52,960 nt of DNA from an uncultured bacterium (GCA_903936775.1 CAIZWU010000138.1:1-52960); one strand, 5' to 3'. Shown: positions 1 to 9,534, numbered from the stretch's first letter. Notes: generated by a model not told the origin, from the letters alone. Numbers and translations: made by a program.

Positions 1-1746
1 CGAATCACCAAGGAAAACCTTCAAAAACCCCTCGCCATCGTGCTGGATGGGGTGGTGATTTCGGCACCGACTATTCAAAGCAGCTTCGGGGCGCAATTTC
101 AAATCACCGGCGGCTTTGATGAAACCGAAGCCCGCGATTTGGCAAGTGCCTTGGAGAATCCCTTGGAAAATCCTCTCCTTGTGGAGCAATCCAGTACCAC
201 CTCCGCCAGTTATGGAGAAGCAGTCATTAATCAGGGGCTTTATTCTGCTCTGTTCGGGCTGCTCTCCACCTTGGTTTTCATGATGATTTATTACCGGCTT
301 TCCGGCATTATCGCCGTGATCGGTCTGGTGATGAATTTGCTGCTGCTGCTGGGTGCCATGCAGGTGTTTGGTTTCACGCTGACCATGCCCGGGATTGCCG
401 GGATCATCCTCACCCTCGGGATGGCGGTGGACGCCAACGTGCTGATTTATGAGCGCATGAGAGAGGAGTTCGCGGCTGGTAAATCCTTCTCCGCTGCCAT
501 CAAAGCGTCCTACGAAAAAGCCTTCAGCGCCATCTTCGATTCGAACATTACGACGCTGATCACCTCGGTCATCATGATGGTGATCGCCACCGGAGCCATC
601 CGCGGATTCGGCCTTTCGCTGACGATCGGGCTGTTGGCCTCCATGTTCTCCGCCTTGCTCATTACCCGGGTCTGTTTTCTCTGGGTGGAAAAATTCGGGG
701 TGAAAAAGCTGTCGTTTCTCAACCTCATTTCCAACCGCTTGATCGACTTCATGGGCATGCGGAAAAAGGCCTTCCTCCTTTCCGGAATCCTGATTTTGAT
801 CTCCGTTTCAGTGATTGCTTTCAAGGGCCAGCGGGTGTTGGGGTATGAGCTCAGAGGCGGAGATTCTGTCAGCCTCGCCAGTATCCCTGGATTGACAGAA
901 GCGCAGATAACCCAATCCCTCGCGGACTTCTCCCTGGAAGTGAAAGGACAGAAATTCGATGCAAGTTCCTTCAATGTGCAGTCGGTCAAGCCAGTGGGCG
1001 GAAATGAATATTTCACCATCCGCAGTGCCCCTGGAACGGCGGATGCCCTGATTGCGGAACTGCAAAAGGATCTGGCCGGCAATGACCCGGAAAAAGCAAA
1101 ACAGTTTGAAGGGGCCGACAAGCAAAGCATGGGTTCCTCGGTGGGAGACAAGATGCTGAAAAATTCCATGTGGGCGATCGTCATGGGCCTGATTGGCATT
1201 TTCATCTACTTGACCTTCCGCTTTGAATCGGCCTTCGCCATCGGCGTCATCATTGCGGTAATGCACGACGTGATCATCGCAGTCGGGGCTTGTGCCTTGG
1301 TGGGCAAGGAAGTCGGACTCATCCTAGTCGGGGCTTTTCTGACCATCGCGGGTTATTCCGTGAACGACACCATTGTTATCTTCGACCGCGTCCGGGAGGA
1401 ACTCCGCACCCGGAAAGGAGATTTGTCCGAGGTGCTCAATTACGCCATCAGTGCGACCCTGAGCCGCACCATCATCACCAGCGGGGTCACGGCCCTCGCG
1501 GTCATTGCCATGCTGCTCTTTGGTGGCAAGTCGCTGGCGGATTTCTCCTTTGCCATGCTGATCGGCATGATTTCCGGGACCTACTCCACCATCTTCATTG
1601 CGGCCCCGGTGGTGCTTTGGTGGGCTGAAAAGCGGAAGCTCAATCTGAGGAAACAAATCCTTGATGCCGATGCCCAACGCCTTGAGGCCTTGAGCGGCAT
1701 TGAACGCGAGGCTCCGGAGAAACCCGTCAAGCCTGCCAAGATCTAA
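1..1746 (+). CDS. secDF: Protein translocase subunit SecDF fusion (5' truncated by window edge)
   Basis: Frame is open from base 1. SecD C-terminal motifs (AGIILTLGMAVDANVLIYERMREE) are followed by a SecF-like half (GYSVNDTIVIFDRVREELR). Confidence 0.95.
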   Translation, partial: RITKENLQKPLAIVLDGVVISAPTIQSSFGAQFQITGGFDETEARDLASALENPLENPLLVEQSSTTSASYGEAVINQGLYSALFGLLSTLVFMMIYYRLSGIIAVIGLVMNLLLLLGAMQVFGFTLTMPGIAGIILTLGMAVDANVLIYERMREEFAAGKSFSAAIKASYEKAFSAIFDSNITTLITSVIMMVIATGAIRGFGLSLTIGLLASMFSALLITRVCFLWVEKFGVKKLSFLNLISNRLIDFMGMRKKAFLLSGILILISVSVIAFKGQRVLGYELRGGDSVSLASIPGLTEAQITQSLADFSLEVKGQKFDASSFNVQSVKPVGGNEYFTIRSAPGTADALIAELQKDLAGNDPEKAKQFEGADKQSMGSSVGDKMLKNSMWAIVMGLIGIFIYLTFRFESAFAIGVIIAVMHDVIIAVGACALVGKEVGLILVGAFLTIAGYSVNDTIVIFDRVREELRTRKGDLSEVLNYAISATLSRTIITSGVTALAVIAMLLFGGKSLADFSFAMLIGMISGTYSTIFIAAPVVLWWAEKRKLNLRKQILDADAQRLEALSGIEREAPEKPVKPAKI

Positions 1747-1769
1747 GGAGCTTTTGAGAAGCGTCCGTG

Positions 1770-1802
1770 CTGACCTGCCTGTGATGGGCAGGTCAGTTTT
1801 TG
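1770..1802 (+). terminator. Rho-independent terminator after secDF
   Basis: Perfect 10-bp stem CTGACCTGCC/GGCAGGTCAG with 7-nt loop, followed by TTTTTG. Confidence 0.85.
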
Positions 1803-1905
1803 TTTGGTCCCGGGGATCAACGGCTCTGTGCGATCACGCACAACTACGGCCCGGGAGCTGCGGACGGCGCCAGATATGGGCAAGCAGGTCAGGGAAGGGC
1901 GGAGG

Positions 1906-2940
1906 CTAGGAAAATTGCTGCAGCGCCCGCAGCACGCCAAGGGCTCTGCCGGAATCGATCGCTTCTGCGGCGAGGGCCTGACCTTCCTCCCAGTTGGTGG
2001 CCATACCGGTGACCTGGAGGGCGGCTGCCGCATTGGCAAGGACGAGATGGCGTTTAGGGCCTTGGTCGCTGCGATCCAGAATACCTGCGAGGAGGGCCGC
2101 GTTGTGATGGGCATCGCTTCCCTGGAGGTCTTCGAGGCTGGCCGGCGGGGCGGGGACCGTGATGATTTCCCCGCGGAGGCCGGTGGGCTCGGCGATGACA
2201 ATGTGAGTAGGGCCGAGAGTGGAGACTTCGTCCATGCTGCGTCCGTCGGCCGTAGTGCCATGGACCGCCCACGCCCGGGTGCGGCCCAGATTACGCAGGA
2301 TGCCGGCGTAGGTGGACGGCAGGGATGGATCGAAAACTCCGGCGAGTTGATAGGCCGGACTGAGGGGGTTGAGGAGCGGGCCGATGATATTGAACAGGGT
2401 ACGGGTGCCTTCCTCTGCAAGGAGCCTCCGCACCGGGGCCACTGCGGCAAAGGCCGGGTGATACTGGGGTGCCAGCATAAAGGCGGTGCCGTGCCGTTTG
2501 ACGCATTCGGCAAACGCCGCCGGAGGGAGGTCGATGCGGATGCCCAGTGCTTCCAGCACATCGGCGGCGCCACTCTTGGAGGTGATTCCGCGATTGCCAT
2601 GTTTCACCACGGCGAGGCCGCAGCCGGCGAGCACAAACATGCTGGTGGTGGAAACGTTGAAGAGATTCAGCTTGTCGCCCCCGGTTCCGCAGACGTCCAT
2701 GGCGGGACGATCGAGGGTGGCCAGGTCAAGGGGAGGCCGGATGGCGTGGTCAAGGAAGGCGCGGACGAAGGCGGCGATTTCTTCAGCGCTTTCGCCCTTG
2801 GTGTTGAGCGCCCGGAGGAGATTGGCCTTGATGAGAGGATCGGCTCCGGGATCGAGCAACAAGGCGGCCATGGCCTGGACGCCGGATTCATCGAGTGGCT
2901 GGCCGGAGGCAAGGAGTTCAGAGAGAGCGGCGGGCGACAT
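1906..2940 (-). CDS. trpD: Anthranilate phosphoribosyltransferase
   Basis: MDVCGTGGDKLNLFNVSTTSMFVLAGCGLAVVKHGNRGITSKSGAADVLEALG is a TrpD signature. Confidence 0.96.
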   Translation of the reverse strand: MSPAALSELLASGQPLDESGVQAMAALLLDPGADPLIKANLLRALNTKGESAEEIAAFVRAFLDHAIRPPLDLATLDRPAMDVCGTGGDKLNLFNVSTTSMFVLAGCGLAVVKHGNRGITSKSGAADVLEALGIRIDLPPAAFAECVKRHGTAFMLAPQYHPAFAAVAPVRRLLAEEGTRTLFNIIGPLLNPLSPAYQLAGVFDPSLPSTYAGILRNLGRTRAWAVHGTTADGRSMDEVSTLGPTHIVIAEPTGLRGEIITVPAPPASLEDLQGSDAHHNAALLAGILDRSDQGPKRHLVLANAAAALQVTGMATNWEEGQALAAEAIDSGRALGVLRALQQFS

Positions 2941-3055
2941 GTAATAGAGGTAAAGGTTGTCTGGAACAGTGTGCGTGCGGGATTTGCCGGTGAATCCAAG
3001 CCGGCCTCCGTGGCCAAACCGGATACGGAAATGTTATCGGAAAGAGGGTTGGTGC

Positions 3056-4735
3056 TCAGGCATTGCCCTGCTTTGATACCGTGGTGATCGGTCGGGTAAC
3101 AGCACGGGGGCGGTCCCGCTCCGAGGTTTCGCGGCGGGTGGACTTGGTTTCATCCTTTGGCCTCGAGTCCTTTCCGTCCTTTTCGTCAGGATAGGGAATG
3201 CGGCGGTGGAGGGCGGTGCGCAGGGTTTTGGTGAAACTGTCGCGGATGGCTTTGAGATCACTCATGGTGAGGTCGCAGTCGTCCAGTTGGCCGTCGCGCA
3301 CCCGGCTGCGGATGATGTCTTCCACGAGGGCTTCGATTTTGGCAGGAGTGGGCTTGCTGAGAGAGCGGCTCGCTGATTCAACGGCATCGGCAAGGCTGAT
3401 GATGGCGCTTTCGTTGAAGTCCGGTTTGGGTCCGGCGTAACGGTAGCTGGATTCCGGGACTTCGGGGACTTCTTCCGGAGAGGCTTTGCCTTCGGCGACG
3501 AGTTTCTTGATTTCCTCCTGCTGATCGAGGGCGCGGCGGTAGAAGAAGTAGATCAGGGAATTGCCGTGATGCTGCTGGATGACGTCGATGATCTCGCGGT
3601 TGAGCTTATGCTTCAGGGCAAGATCCACGCCGTCCTTGACGTGGGCGATCACGACGAGAGCGCTCATGCTGGAGGTGAGGTCGTCGTGGGGATTTTCCTC
3701 ACCGTTGGTGTTTTCGATGTAATATTCCGGTTTGTTCAGTTTGCCGATATCGTGATAGAGTGAGCAGACCCGGCAGATCGTGGCATTGGCGCCGATGGCG
3801 GCGGCGGCAGACTCAGCGAGGTTTGCCACCATCAGGCTATGATGATAGGTGCCGGGGGCCTCGAGGGTCATGCGGCGGAGCAGGGGATGATTGAGATCAC
3901 CCAGTTCGAGCCATGAGACCGTGGTGGTGATCCGGAAGATGGCTTCCAGAAGGGGGAGCAGGCTGCCGGCGATGGTGGCGGTGAGGATTCCGGTGAGGAT
4001 CATGGCCGGAGCTTGGGAGCCGAGCGTTTTCCAAGCCCCGGACGAGGTGGGATGCAGCCATACCGGTTCCATGTGCCCCAGCAAAGCGCAGACCACGGCG
4101 GCGGTGAGCCCCGCATAAAATCCGGCGCGGACGAGGGCTCCGCGCTTTCTCAGATTCCGCGCGGCCCGCACGGCCGCCAGGCCGCTGGCGAGACTGATGA
4201 GGGTAAAATGCAGCCCAATGGAGTGATCCGTCAGCAGCATGCCCAGCAGGGAAGCATAGATTGCCGCAAACAAACCGTGGGGTGGGCCCAGCAGCAACGT
4301 CAGGAGCAGCGGCGCGATGGCAAAGGGGGCGAGGAATAAAAGATAATCATCAGGAAAATGGTTCAGGCGCACCACAAAGCCAACCGCGTGCAGAAGGCCC
4401 AGATGCAGCAGCAGGACAAGGAAGACGAGCAGAAAGCGACCGTTGCACCCGTAGGACGCGGGCAGGTGCATCCGGAGGTGGACCATGGCCAGCAGGATGA
4501 TCGCGCCCAGGCTGGCGGAAGCGCTGACTGGACCCAGGGTTTGAAAAACGCTCTGGTGGTTCAGGTGTCGCACCATGCCTCCGAGGGCACAGAGGAATCC
4601 TGCGAGGATGAGGCCCCGCACGTAGGGGCTGCCAGCCAGCGCCTGCGCCCATTCACTGCGGTTTTGCTCCCGCCGTTTCCGTCCGCAGGAGAAGCCTTTA
4701 CGCTGGAGTTTCTGCCGTTTGAAAAAGTCCCACAT
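3056..4735 (-). CDS. Multi-pass membrane HD/HDIG phosphohydrolase (PgpH/7TM-HD-like, candidate c-di-AMP phosphodiesterase)
   Basis: Several hydrophobic helices, then HD-domain sequence GTYHHSLMVANLAESAAAAIGANATICRVCSLYHDIGKLNKPEYYIENTNGEENPHDDL. ATG at 4735 preferred over the ORF start at 4801. Confidence 0.85.
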   Translation of the reverse strand: MWDFFKRQKLQRKGFSCGRKRREQNRSEWAQALAGSPYVRGLILAGFLCALGGMVRHLNHQSVFQTLGPVSASASLGAIILLAMVHLRMHLPASYGCNGRFLLVFLVLLLHLGLLHAVGFVVRLNHFPDDYLLFLAPFAIAPLLLTLLLGPPHGLFAAIYASLLGMLLTDHSIGLHFTLISLASGLAAVRAARNLRKRGALVRAGFYAGLTAAVVCALLGHMEPVWLHPTSSGAWKTLGSQAPAMILTGILTATIAGSLLPLLEAIFRITTTVSWLELGDLNHPLLRRMTLEAPGTYHHSLMVANLAESAAAAIGANATICRVCSLYHDIGKLNKPEYYIENTNGEENPHDDLTSSMSALVVIAHVKDGVDLALKHKLNREIIDVIQQHHGNSLIYFFYRRALDQQEEIKKLVAEGKASPEEVPEVPESSYRYAGPKPDFNESAIISLADAVESASRSLSKPTPAKIEALVEDIIRSRVRDGQLDDCDLTMSDLKAIRDSFTKTLRTALHRRIPYPDEKDGKDSRPKDETKSTRRETSERDRPRAVTRPITTVSKQGNA

Positions 4736-4961
4736 GCTTTTGAAATGCGCCCGCCCGCAGGCGATCCGCCCAAAGCCAGTTTCTCCCCAAGGGGAAACCA
4801 ACCAAGTGTTTTAGAATACGAACCCCGGGCGCCGATTGCAACGATGGAATCTTGACGGCCCACCGTGACGAAACATAGTGCGTCTTTGGCTGGGGCCGGT
4901 GGCGTTTATGAGAATTAAATGAAACCGTCGGAACTCTCCGGTCTCATCAGGGCAATTCAAC

Positions 4962-5936
4962 ATGAGCGGCGAAAGACTTCACAACATGAAAGCGGTGGAA
5001 CTCCGTACTGGCCTCAGCGCGCACCTCATCCGGGTGTGGGAGCGGCGTTACGGCGCAGTGACACCGGTAAGGGCGGAAAGACAGCGCCGCTTGTATACTG
5101 AGGAGGAAATGGAGCGGCTCACCTTGCTGGGCCGGCTCACCCAGTCCGGTCTGGCCATCAGTCAAATCGCCACTCTGCCGTTGGAAAAATTGCGGCTGCT
5201 GCAAACTGCGTCCAGTGCTGCCGGGGAAACGGTCAAAACGGGAAAGCCTGCCGCCCGTCCCTCCACGTTGACGGCCTACCCTCCGGATCTGGTGCAGGCC
5301 GCGCTGGTCGCCATCCGCCGCTATGACATAGCGGAATTGGAGAAAATTCTCGACAAGGGCATGGTAGAACTGGGCTACTCCGGCTTGCTTGAAAAGCTTT
5401 TGATCCCACTGCTGCGGGCGATTGGCGACGCTTGGGCGCGCGGCGATCTCACGGCCGCGCACGAGCATGGTGCCACCGCGGCGTTTAAAGATTATCTGGC
5501 CCGCAACGTCCGGTCCATGTCCCCCGCGGAGACGGCGCCCCGATTACTGGTCACCACTCCCTCCGGGCAAATGCATGAAATGGGCGCGGCCATCGCGGCC
5601 GGATTGGCCCGCAAGGCGGGTTGGCAGGTGACTTACCTTGGCCCGTCCCTGCCTGCGGAAGAGATCGTTGGTGCCGTCATGGCAAATCAATTCCGTGCGG
5701 TCGCTCTCAGTATCATCTACCCGGAGGATGATCCCGATCTGCCTGCGCAGCTGAGCAGGCTGCGCCAACTCCTTCCTGATCAAATCCCCATCATTGCTGG
5801 AGGCCGTGCCGTGGCAAGCTACAGGGAAGCCTTGGATGGCATCGGCGCCCTCATTCTCACGGAAATGTCTGATTTCACACGGCTTTTGGAAGAAATCAGG
5901 GCCGGAAGTCCCGCCGCCTCTGTCCGGGTCTCCTGA
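4962..5936 (+). CDS. MerR-family regulator with B12-binding domain (CarH/LitR-like)
   Basis: N-terminal MerR HTH (MKAVELRTGLSAHLIRVWERRYGAVTPVRAERQRRLYTEEEMERLTLL). W-ARGDLTAAH-EH fits W-x9-EH. GQMHEMGA fits xxHxxG of cobalamin-binding domains. Confidence 0.9.
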   Translation: MSGERLHNMKAVELRTGLSAHLIRVWERRYGAVTPVRAERQRRLYTEEEMERLTLLGRLTQSGLAISQIATLPLEKLRLLQTASSAAGETVKTGKPAARPSTLTAYPPDLVQAALVAIRRYDIAELEKILDKGMVELGYSGLLEKLLIPLLRAIGDAWARGDLTAAHEHGATAAFKDYLARNVRSMSPAETAPRLLVTTPSGQMHEMGAAIAAGLARKAGWQVTYLGPSLPAEEIVGAVMANQFRAVALSIIYPEDDPDLPAQLSRLRQLLPDQIPIIAGGRAVASYREALDGIGALILTEMSDFTRLLEEIRAGSPAASVRVS

Positions 5937-6010
5937 GCTTTCCGGGCAGGTGCCTGTCCGCTGATCTCTGCGTCGAATTCCCGCAATTCCAGTTGCGCCA
6001 CCGGGGAGAT

Positions 6011-6046
6011 GTGGCAATATCCACGCCTTCCCGAAGGGCGGGAAGG
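6011..6046 (+). promoter_or_regulatory. Two adjacent hairpins in the rpsO leader, possible autoregulatory structure
   Basis: GTGG-caatat-CCAC (6011-6024) followed by CCTTCCC-gaagggc-GGGAAGG (6026-6046), about 50 nt upstream of the rpsO ATG. Confidence 0.4.
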
Positions 6047-6098
6047 GGCGGTAAGAGTCAAACTCCCGCTGCCCGAACTTAACGGCTAACTAAAAAAC

Positions 6099-6368
6099 AT
6101 GAGCAGCATCACAGTCAATCAGAACATCAATCTCAAGGACTACCAACTCCACGACAAGGACACCGGTAGTTCTGATTATCAGGCCGCAGCCCTGACCAAG
6201 CGTATCCTGCACCTCACGGCCCACCTTGCCACCAACAAGAAGGATTTTTCCTCCCGCCGTGGTCTCCTCCGCGCCGTTGCCGAGCGCCGCCGCCATCTGG
6301 ATTACCTCCGGAATACTGCCGAAGAGCGCTACACCAAGCTCATCAAGTCCCTCGGCCTCCGCCGCTAA
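6099..6368 (+). CDS. rpsO: 30S ribosomal protein S15
   Basis: 89 aa. HLTAHLATNKKDFSSRRGLLRAVAERRRHLDYLRNTAEERYTKLIKSLGLRR is the S15 signature. Directly upstream of pnp. Confidence 0.97.
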   Translation: MSSITVNQNINLKDYQLHDKDTGSSDYQAAALTKRILHLTAHLATNKKDFSSRRGLLRAVAERRRHLDYLRNTAEERYTKLIKSLGLRR

Positions 6369-6412
6369 TCCCGGCCCTGCCTCCCGGACTTGTCAATGAC
6401 CTGAAAATCACC

Positions 6413-6446
6413 GATCCCGCCCGAACTTAACACTCGAGGCGGGATC
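6413..6446 (+). other. Intergenic hairpin downstream of rpsO (terminator/attenuator or processing element)
   Basis: Perfect 9-bp stem GATCCCGCC (6413-6421) / GGCGGGATC (6438-6446), 16-nt loop; no strong T-tract follows. Confidence 0.5.
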
Positions 6447-6470
6447 ACTCATTTTCCGGCGAGGGTTCCG

Positions 6471-6540
6471 GGAAAAGGACATAAAAAATTCAAAGGGTGA
6501 CAGGGGCTTTGCCGGGCCGCGCGTCCATTTTGTCCTTTCC
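6471..6540 (+). promoter_or_regulatory. Long stem in the pnp leader
   Basis: GGAAAAGGACA (6471-6481) pairs with TGTCCTTTCC (6531-6540): 10 bp with a single A bulge, enclosing a G/C-rich segment. Confidence 0.45.
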
Positions 6541-6627
6541 GGCCCCTTTAGTCCCTGCTTTTAAGCGCCTCGGTCACAGCGGCCACCCCACAATTTTCCT
6601 TACAAGAAGCAACAAAAACACACACAC

Positions 6628-8811
6628 ATGAGCATTCATACCACCACGAGCCAGGTCGGCTCCACTCCCATCATCATCGAAACCGGCAAAATGGGCCGCC
6701 TTGCCGATGGTGCCGTCACCGTCCAGATGGGCGAAACTGTCGTCATCGTCACCGCCGTTTCCTCCACCACCCTCAAGGATGGCCAGGATTTCTTCCCTCT
6801 CTCCGTTGAATACAAGGAAAAAGCTGCTGCCGCCGGCAAGTTCCCCGGAGGCTACTTCAAACGCGAAGGCCGCCCCACCGAAAAGGAAATCCTGACCTGC
6901 CGCATGACCGACCGCCCCCTGCGGCCGCTCTTCCCGAAAGGTTATTTCTACGACACCCAGATCGTCGCCCTCCTCCTCGCCGCTGATGGCGAAAACGACT
7001 CCGACGTCCTCGCCATGAACGGCGCGTCCGCCGCCTGTTATATTTCCGATCTCCCCATGGCCAAGCCCTTCGGCGCGGTTCGTGTGGGCCGGATCGATGG
7101 CGAATTTGTCGCCAACCCGACCAACTCCCAGCGCGAAATCAGCGACCTCGACCTGATCTACGTCGGTTCCGAATCCGAAGTCATCATGATCGAAGGCGGT
7201 GCCCTCGAGCTCCCCGATGAGGAATTCATCAAGGCGCTCCATTTTGGACACGCCGCCATCCAGCCCCTCATCAGCGCCCAGAAACAACTGCGCCAGCTCT
7301 GCGGCAAACCCGTCCGTGCCTACAAACTCCTGAGCGCCCGCGAGGAACTCCTCGAAGTCGCCTATGAAGTCGCCGGCAGCCGCATCGAAGCCGCCATCTA
7401 CACCCCCGGCAAGGTCGCCCGCGGCATCGCCGTGGGAGCCCTCAAGGAAGAAGTCAAAGCCGCCATCCTCGCCAAATACCCTGACGCCGGTGGTTTCGAA
7501 ATCAGCCAGGCCTTCGACTACCTCCAGAAGAAAGCCTTCCGTATTTCCATCCTCGACAAGAAGACCCGTTGCGACGGCCGCGGCATCGACGAAATCCGCC
7601 AGCTCTCCGGCGAGATCGGCGTCCTCCCCCGCGTCCACGGCTCAGCCCTCTTCGCCCGCGGCGAAACCCAGGCTCTCGCTCTGGCCACCCTCGCTCCTTT
7701 GGACGAAGGCCAGAACATGGACAACTACACCGGTGGGGTCGATTCCAAGCGCTTCATCCTCCACTACAACTTCCCTCCCTTCTCCGTCGGTGAAACGGGT
7801 CGTTTCGGTGGCCAGAACCGCCGCGAAATCGGCCACGGCTCCCTCGCCGAGCGCTCCATCGAGCCCGTCATCCCCGCCATCGAAGACTTCCCCTACGCCA
7901 TCCGCGTCAGCAGCGAAGTCATGGAATCCAACGGTTCCACCTCCATGGCCTCCACCTGCGGCGGCATCCTCAGCCTCTACGCTGCAGGCGTCCCCCTGAA
8001 GCGCGCCGTGGCCGGTATTTCCGTCGGTCTCGTCAGCGAGCACGATGACAATAACAACATGACCCGCTTCCTCACCATGATGGACATCCTCGGCTCCGAA
8101 GACCACTTCGGCGACATGGATTTCAAATTGTGCGGCACCGAACTCGGCGTCACCGGCTACCAGCTCGACCTCAAGCTCCCCGGCATCCCCCTCAGCATCC
8201 TCGAGGAAGCCGTGCATAAAGCCCGCGCCAGCCGCCTCGAAATCATCAAGTTCATGAACTCGGTGATCGATGCGCCCAAGGCCATCAGCGAGCACGCCCC
8301 CCGTATCGAGTCGACCAAGATCCCTCAGGACCGCATTGGTGAACTCATCGGCCCTGGCGGCAAGGTCATCAAAGGCATCCAGGCCGAAACCGGTGCCAAG
8401 ATCGACATCGAAGACGACGGCACCGTGCACGTTTACGCCATCCGCAAGGAAGGCCTCGACGCCGCCATGCGCCTCATCCGGAACATCTTCGCCGAAGCCG
8501 AAATCGGAGCCCTCTACACCGGCCGCGTCGTCAGCACCACCGCCTTCGGAGCGTTCATGGAACTCTTCCCCGGCCGCGACGGACTTATCCATGTCAGCGA
8601 ACTCGCCGACTTCCGTGTCAACAAAGTCGAGGACGTCGTCAAAACCGGCGACATCGTCACAGCCAAATGCATCGGCATCGATGAAAAAGGCCGCGTGAAA
8701 ATGTCCCGCCGTGCCGTCCTGAAGGACAAAGAGCGCGAACTCGCCGAGGCCGACAAGGCCAACGCCGCTCCCGCGCCAGCAGCTGAAGCAGCTCCCGCCG
8801 TCCAGGAATAG
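6628..8811 (+). CDS. pnp: Polynucleotide phosphorylase
   Basis: RNase PH domains, a KH domain (DRIGELIGPGGKVIKGIQAETGAKIDIEDDGTVHVYA) and a C-terminal S1 domain. Confidence 0.97.
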   Translation: MSIHTTTSQVGSTPIIIETGKMGRLADGAVTVQMGETVVIVTAVSSTTLKDGQDFFPLSVEYKEKAAAAGKFPGGYFKREGRPTEKEILTCRMTDRPLRPLFPKGYFYDTQIVALLLAADGENDSDVLAMNGASAACYISDLPMAKPFGAVRVGRIDGEFVANPTNSQREISDLDLIYVGSESEVIMIEGGALELPDEEFIKALHFGHAAIQPLISAQKQLRQLCGKPVRAYKLLSAREELLEVAYEVAGSRIEAAIYTPGKVARGIAVGALKEEVKAAILAKYPDAGGFEISQAFDYLQKKAFRISILDKKTRCDGRGIDEIRQLSGEIGVLPRVHGSALFARGETQALALATLAPLDEGQNMDNYTGGVDSKRFILHYNFPPFSVGETGRFGGQNRREIGHGSLAERSIEPVIPAIEDFPYAIRVSSEVMESNGSTSMASTCGGILSLYAAGVPLKRAVAGISVGLVSEHDDNNNMTRFLTMMDILGSEDHFGDMDFKLCGTELGVTGYQLDLKLPGIPLSILEEAVHKARASRLEIIKFMNSVIDAPKAISEHAPRIESTKIPQDRIGELIGPGGKVIKGIQAETGAKIDIEDDGTVHVYAIRKEGLDAAMRLIRNIFAEAEIGALYTGRVVSTTAFGAFMELFPGRDGLIHVSELADFRVNKVEDVVKTGDIVTAKCIGIDEKGRVKMSRRAVLKDKERELAEADKANAAPAPAAEAAPAVQE

Positions 8812-8826
8812 CATTACCAATAACCC

Positions 8827-8857
8827 AAAGGGCACCCGGCAACGGGTGCCCTTTTTT
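8827..8857 (+). terminator. Rho-independent terminator after pnp
   Basis: 12-bp perfect stem AAAGGGCACCCG-GCAA-CGGGTGCCCTTT running into T6. Confidence 0.93.
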
Positions 8858-8858
8858 A

Positions 8859-8957
8859 TTGGTGTCCAAGCTTCAGCTGATCCGGGCTCATTTGGTTGGT
8901 GTATAGGCTTTAGCCGATGCGGGCGGCCGCTGTCGCCTAAAGCCTTATACACCAACC
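8859..8957. repeat. REP-like palindromic repeat with decayed direct half-copy
   Basis: GGTTGGTGTATAGGCTTTAG (8894-8913) and CTAAAGCCTTATACACCAACC (8937-8957) form an approximately 20-bp stem with one bulge. Upstream GGTGTCCAAGCTTCAGCTGATCCGGGCTC matches GGTGTATAGGCTTTAGCCGATGCGGGCGG at 21/29 positions by hand alignment. Confidence 0.7.
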
Positions 8958-8970
8958 GCCCGCCGAGGGC

Positions 8971-9534
8971 TCAACCTCCTGGAACGATGATCTGGTCTCC
9001 ATCCATCAAAACAGGATTGTTGGAACCATCCGGATTGATCTTGCGGAGGTCGTAGATCAATTCTTTTTTATCGCGCAGTATTTTCACCTTTTTGACTTTA
9101 TATGGGAGGCCGCCCGCGCGATCAATGACTCCCATCAGTGTCATGCCTTGCCGGAGAGGATACTCACCGGGTTTGTGCACCCCGCCCCTGATCGTCACTA
9201 AATGAGGACAACAGAAATCAAGTGGGAGAGTTATTGTTTTGACCGATGGAAATGGATGGATGCCGCTGCCCTTATAAGCTTCATTGTTGTTGCTGGTCAG
9301 AGTTTTTAGAGAGACACCCGCTGCGGGAATTGCCTGCTGCAGCATCGGCAGCTTGAGCTTGCCTTGTTCCGAAATGACATAGGTCGCCGGCGGCTTGGGT
9401 GCATCTTCCGGCGGGTTCCGCATTTCGATGATCACCTCGTCTCCTGGTTTCAGCAGGACACCCATCGGCATCCGGGCCAGTGCGGGAAAAACCGACAGAA
9501 GCGCGCAAACTGCCAGCAAGGAGATGGATTTCAT
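8971..9534 (-). CDS. Secreted polysaccharide-export/SLBB-domain protein (Wza-like)
   Basis: Signal-peptide-like MKSISLLAVCALLSVFPALA, then LLKPGDEVIIEM, VTIRGGVHKPGEYPLRQGMTLMGVIDRAGGL and a C-terminal LMDGDQIIVPGG. Confidence 0.8.
   Translation of the reverse strand: MKSISLLAVCALLSVFPALARMPMGVLLKPGDEVIIEMRNPPEDAPKPPATYVISEQGKLKLPMLQQAIPAAGVSLKTLTSNNNEAYKGSGIHPFPSVKTITLPLDFCCPHLVTIRGGVHKPGEYPLRQGMTLMGVIDRAGGLPYKVKKVKILRDKKELIYDLRKINPDGSNNPVLMDGDQIIVPGG

Noticed and set aside
1804-3087. 427-aa plus-strand ORF
   Set aside because: Antisense to trpD.
7642-8955. 437-aa minus-strand ORF (and 6574-7638)
   Set aside because: Antisense to pnp, with D/E/F/G-rich composition typical of a reverse-frame artefact.
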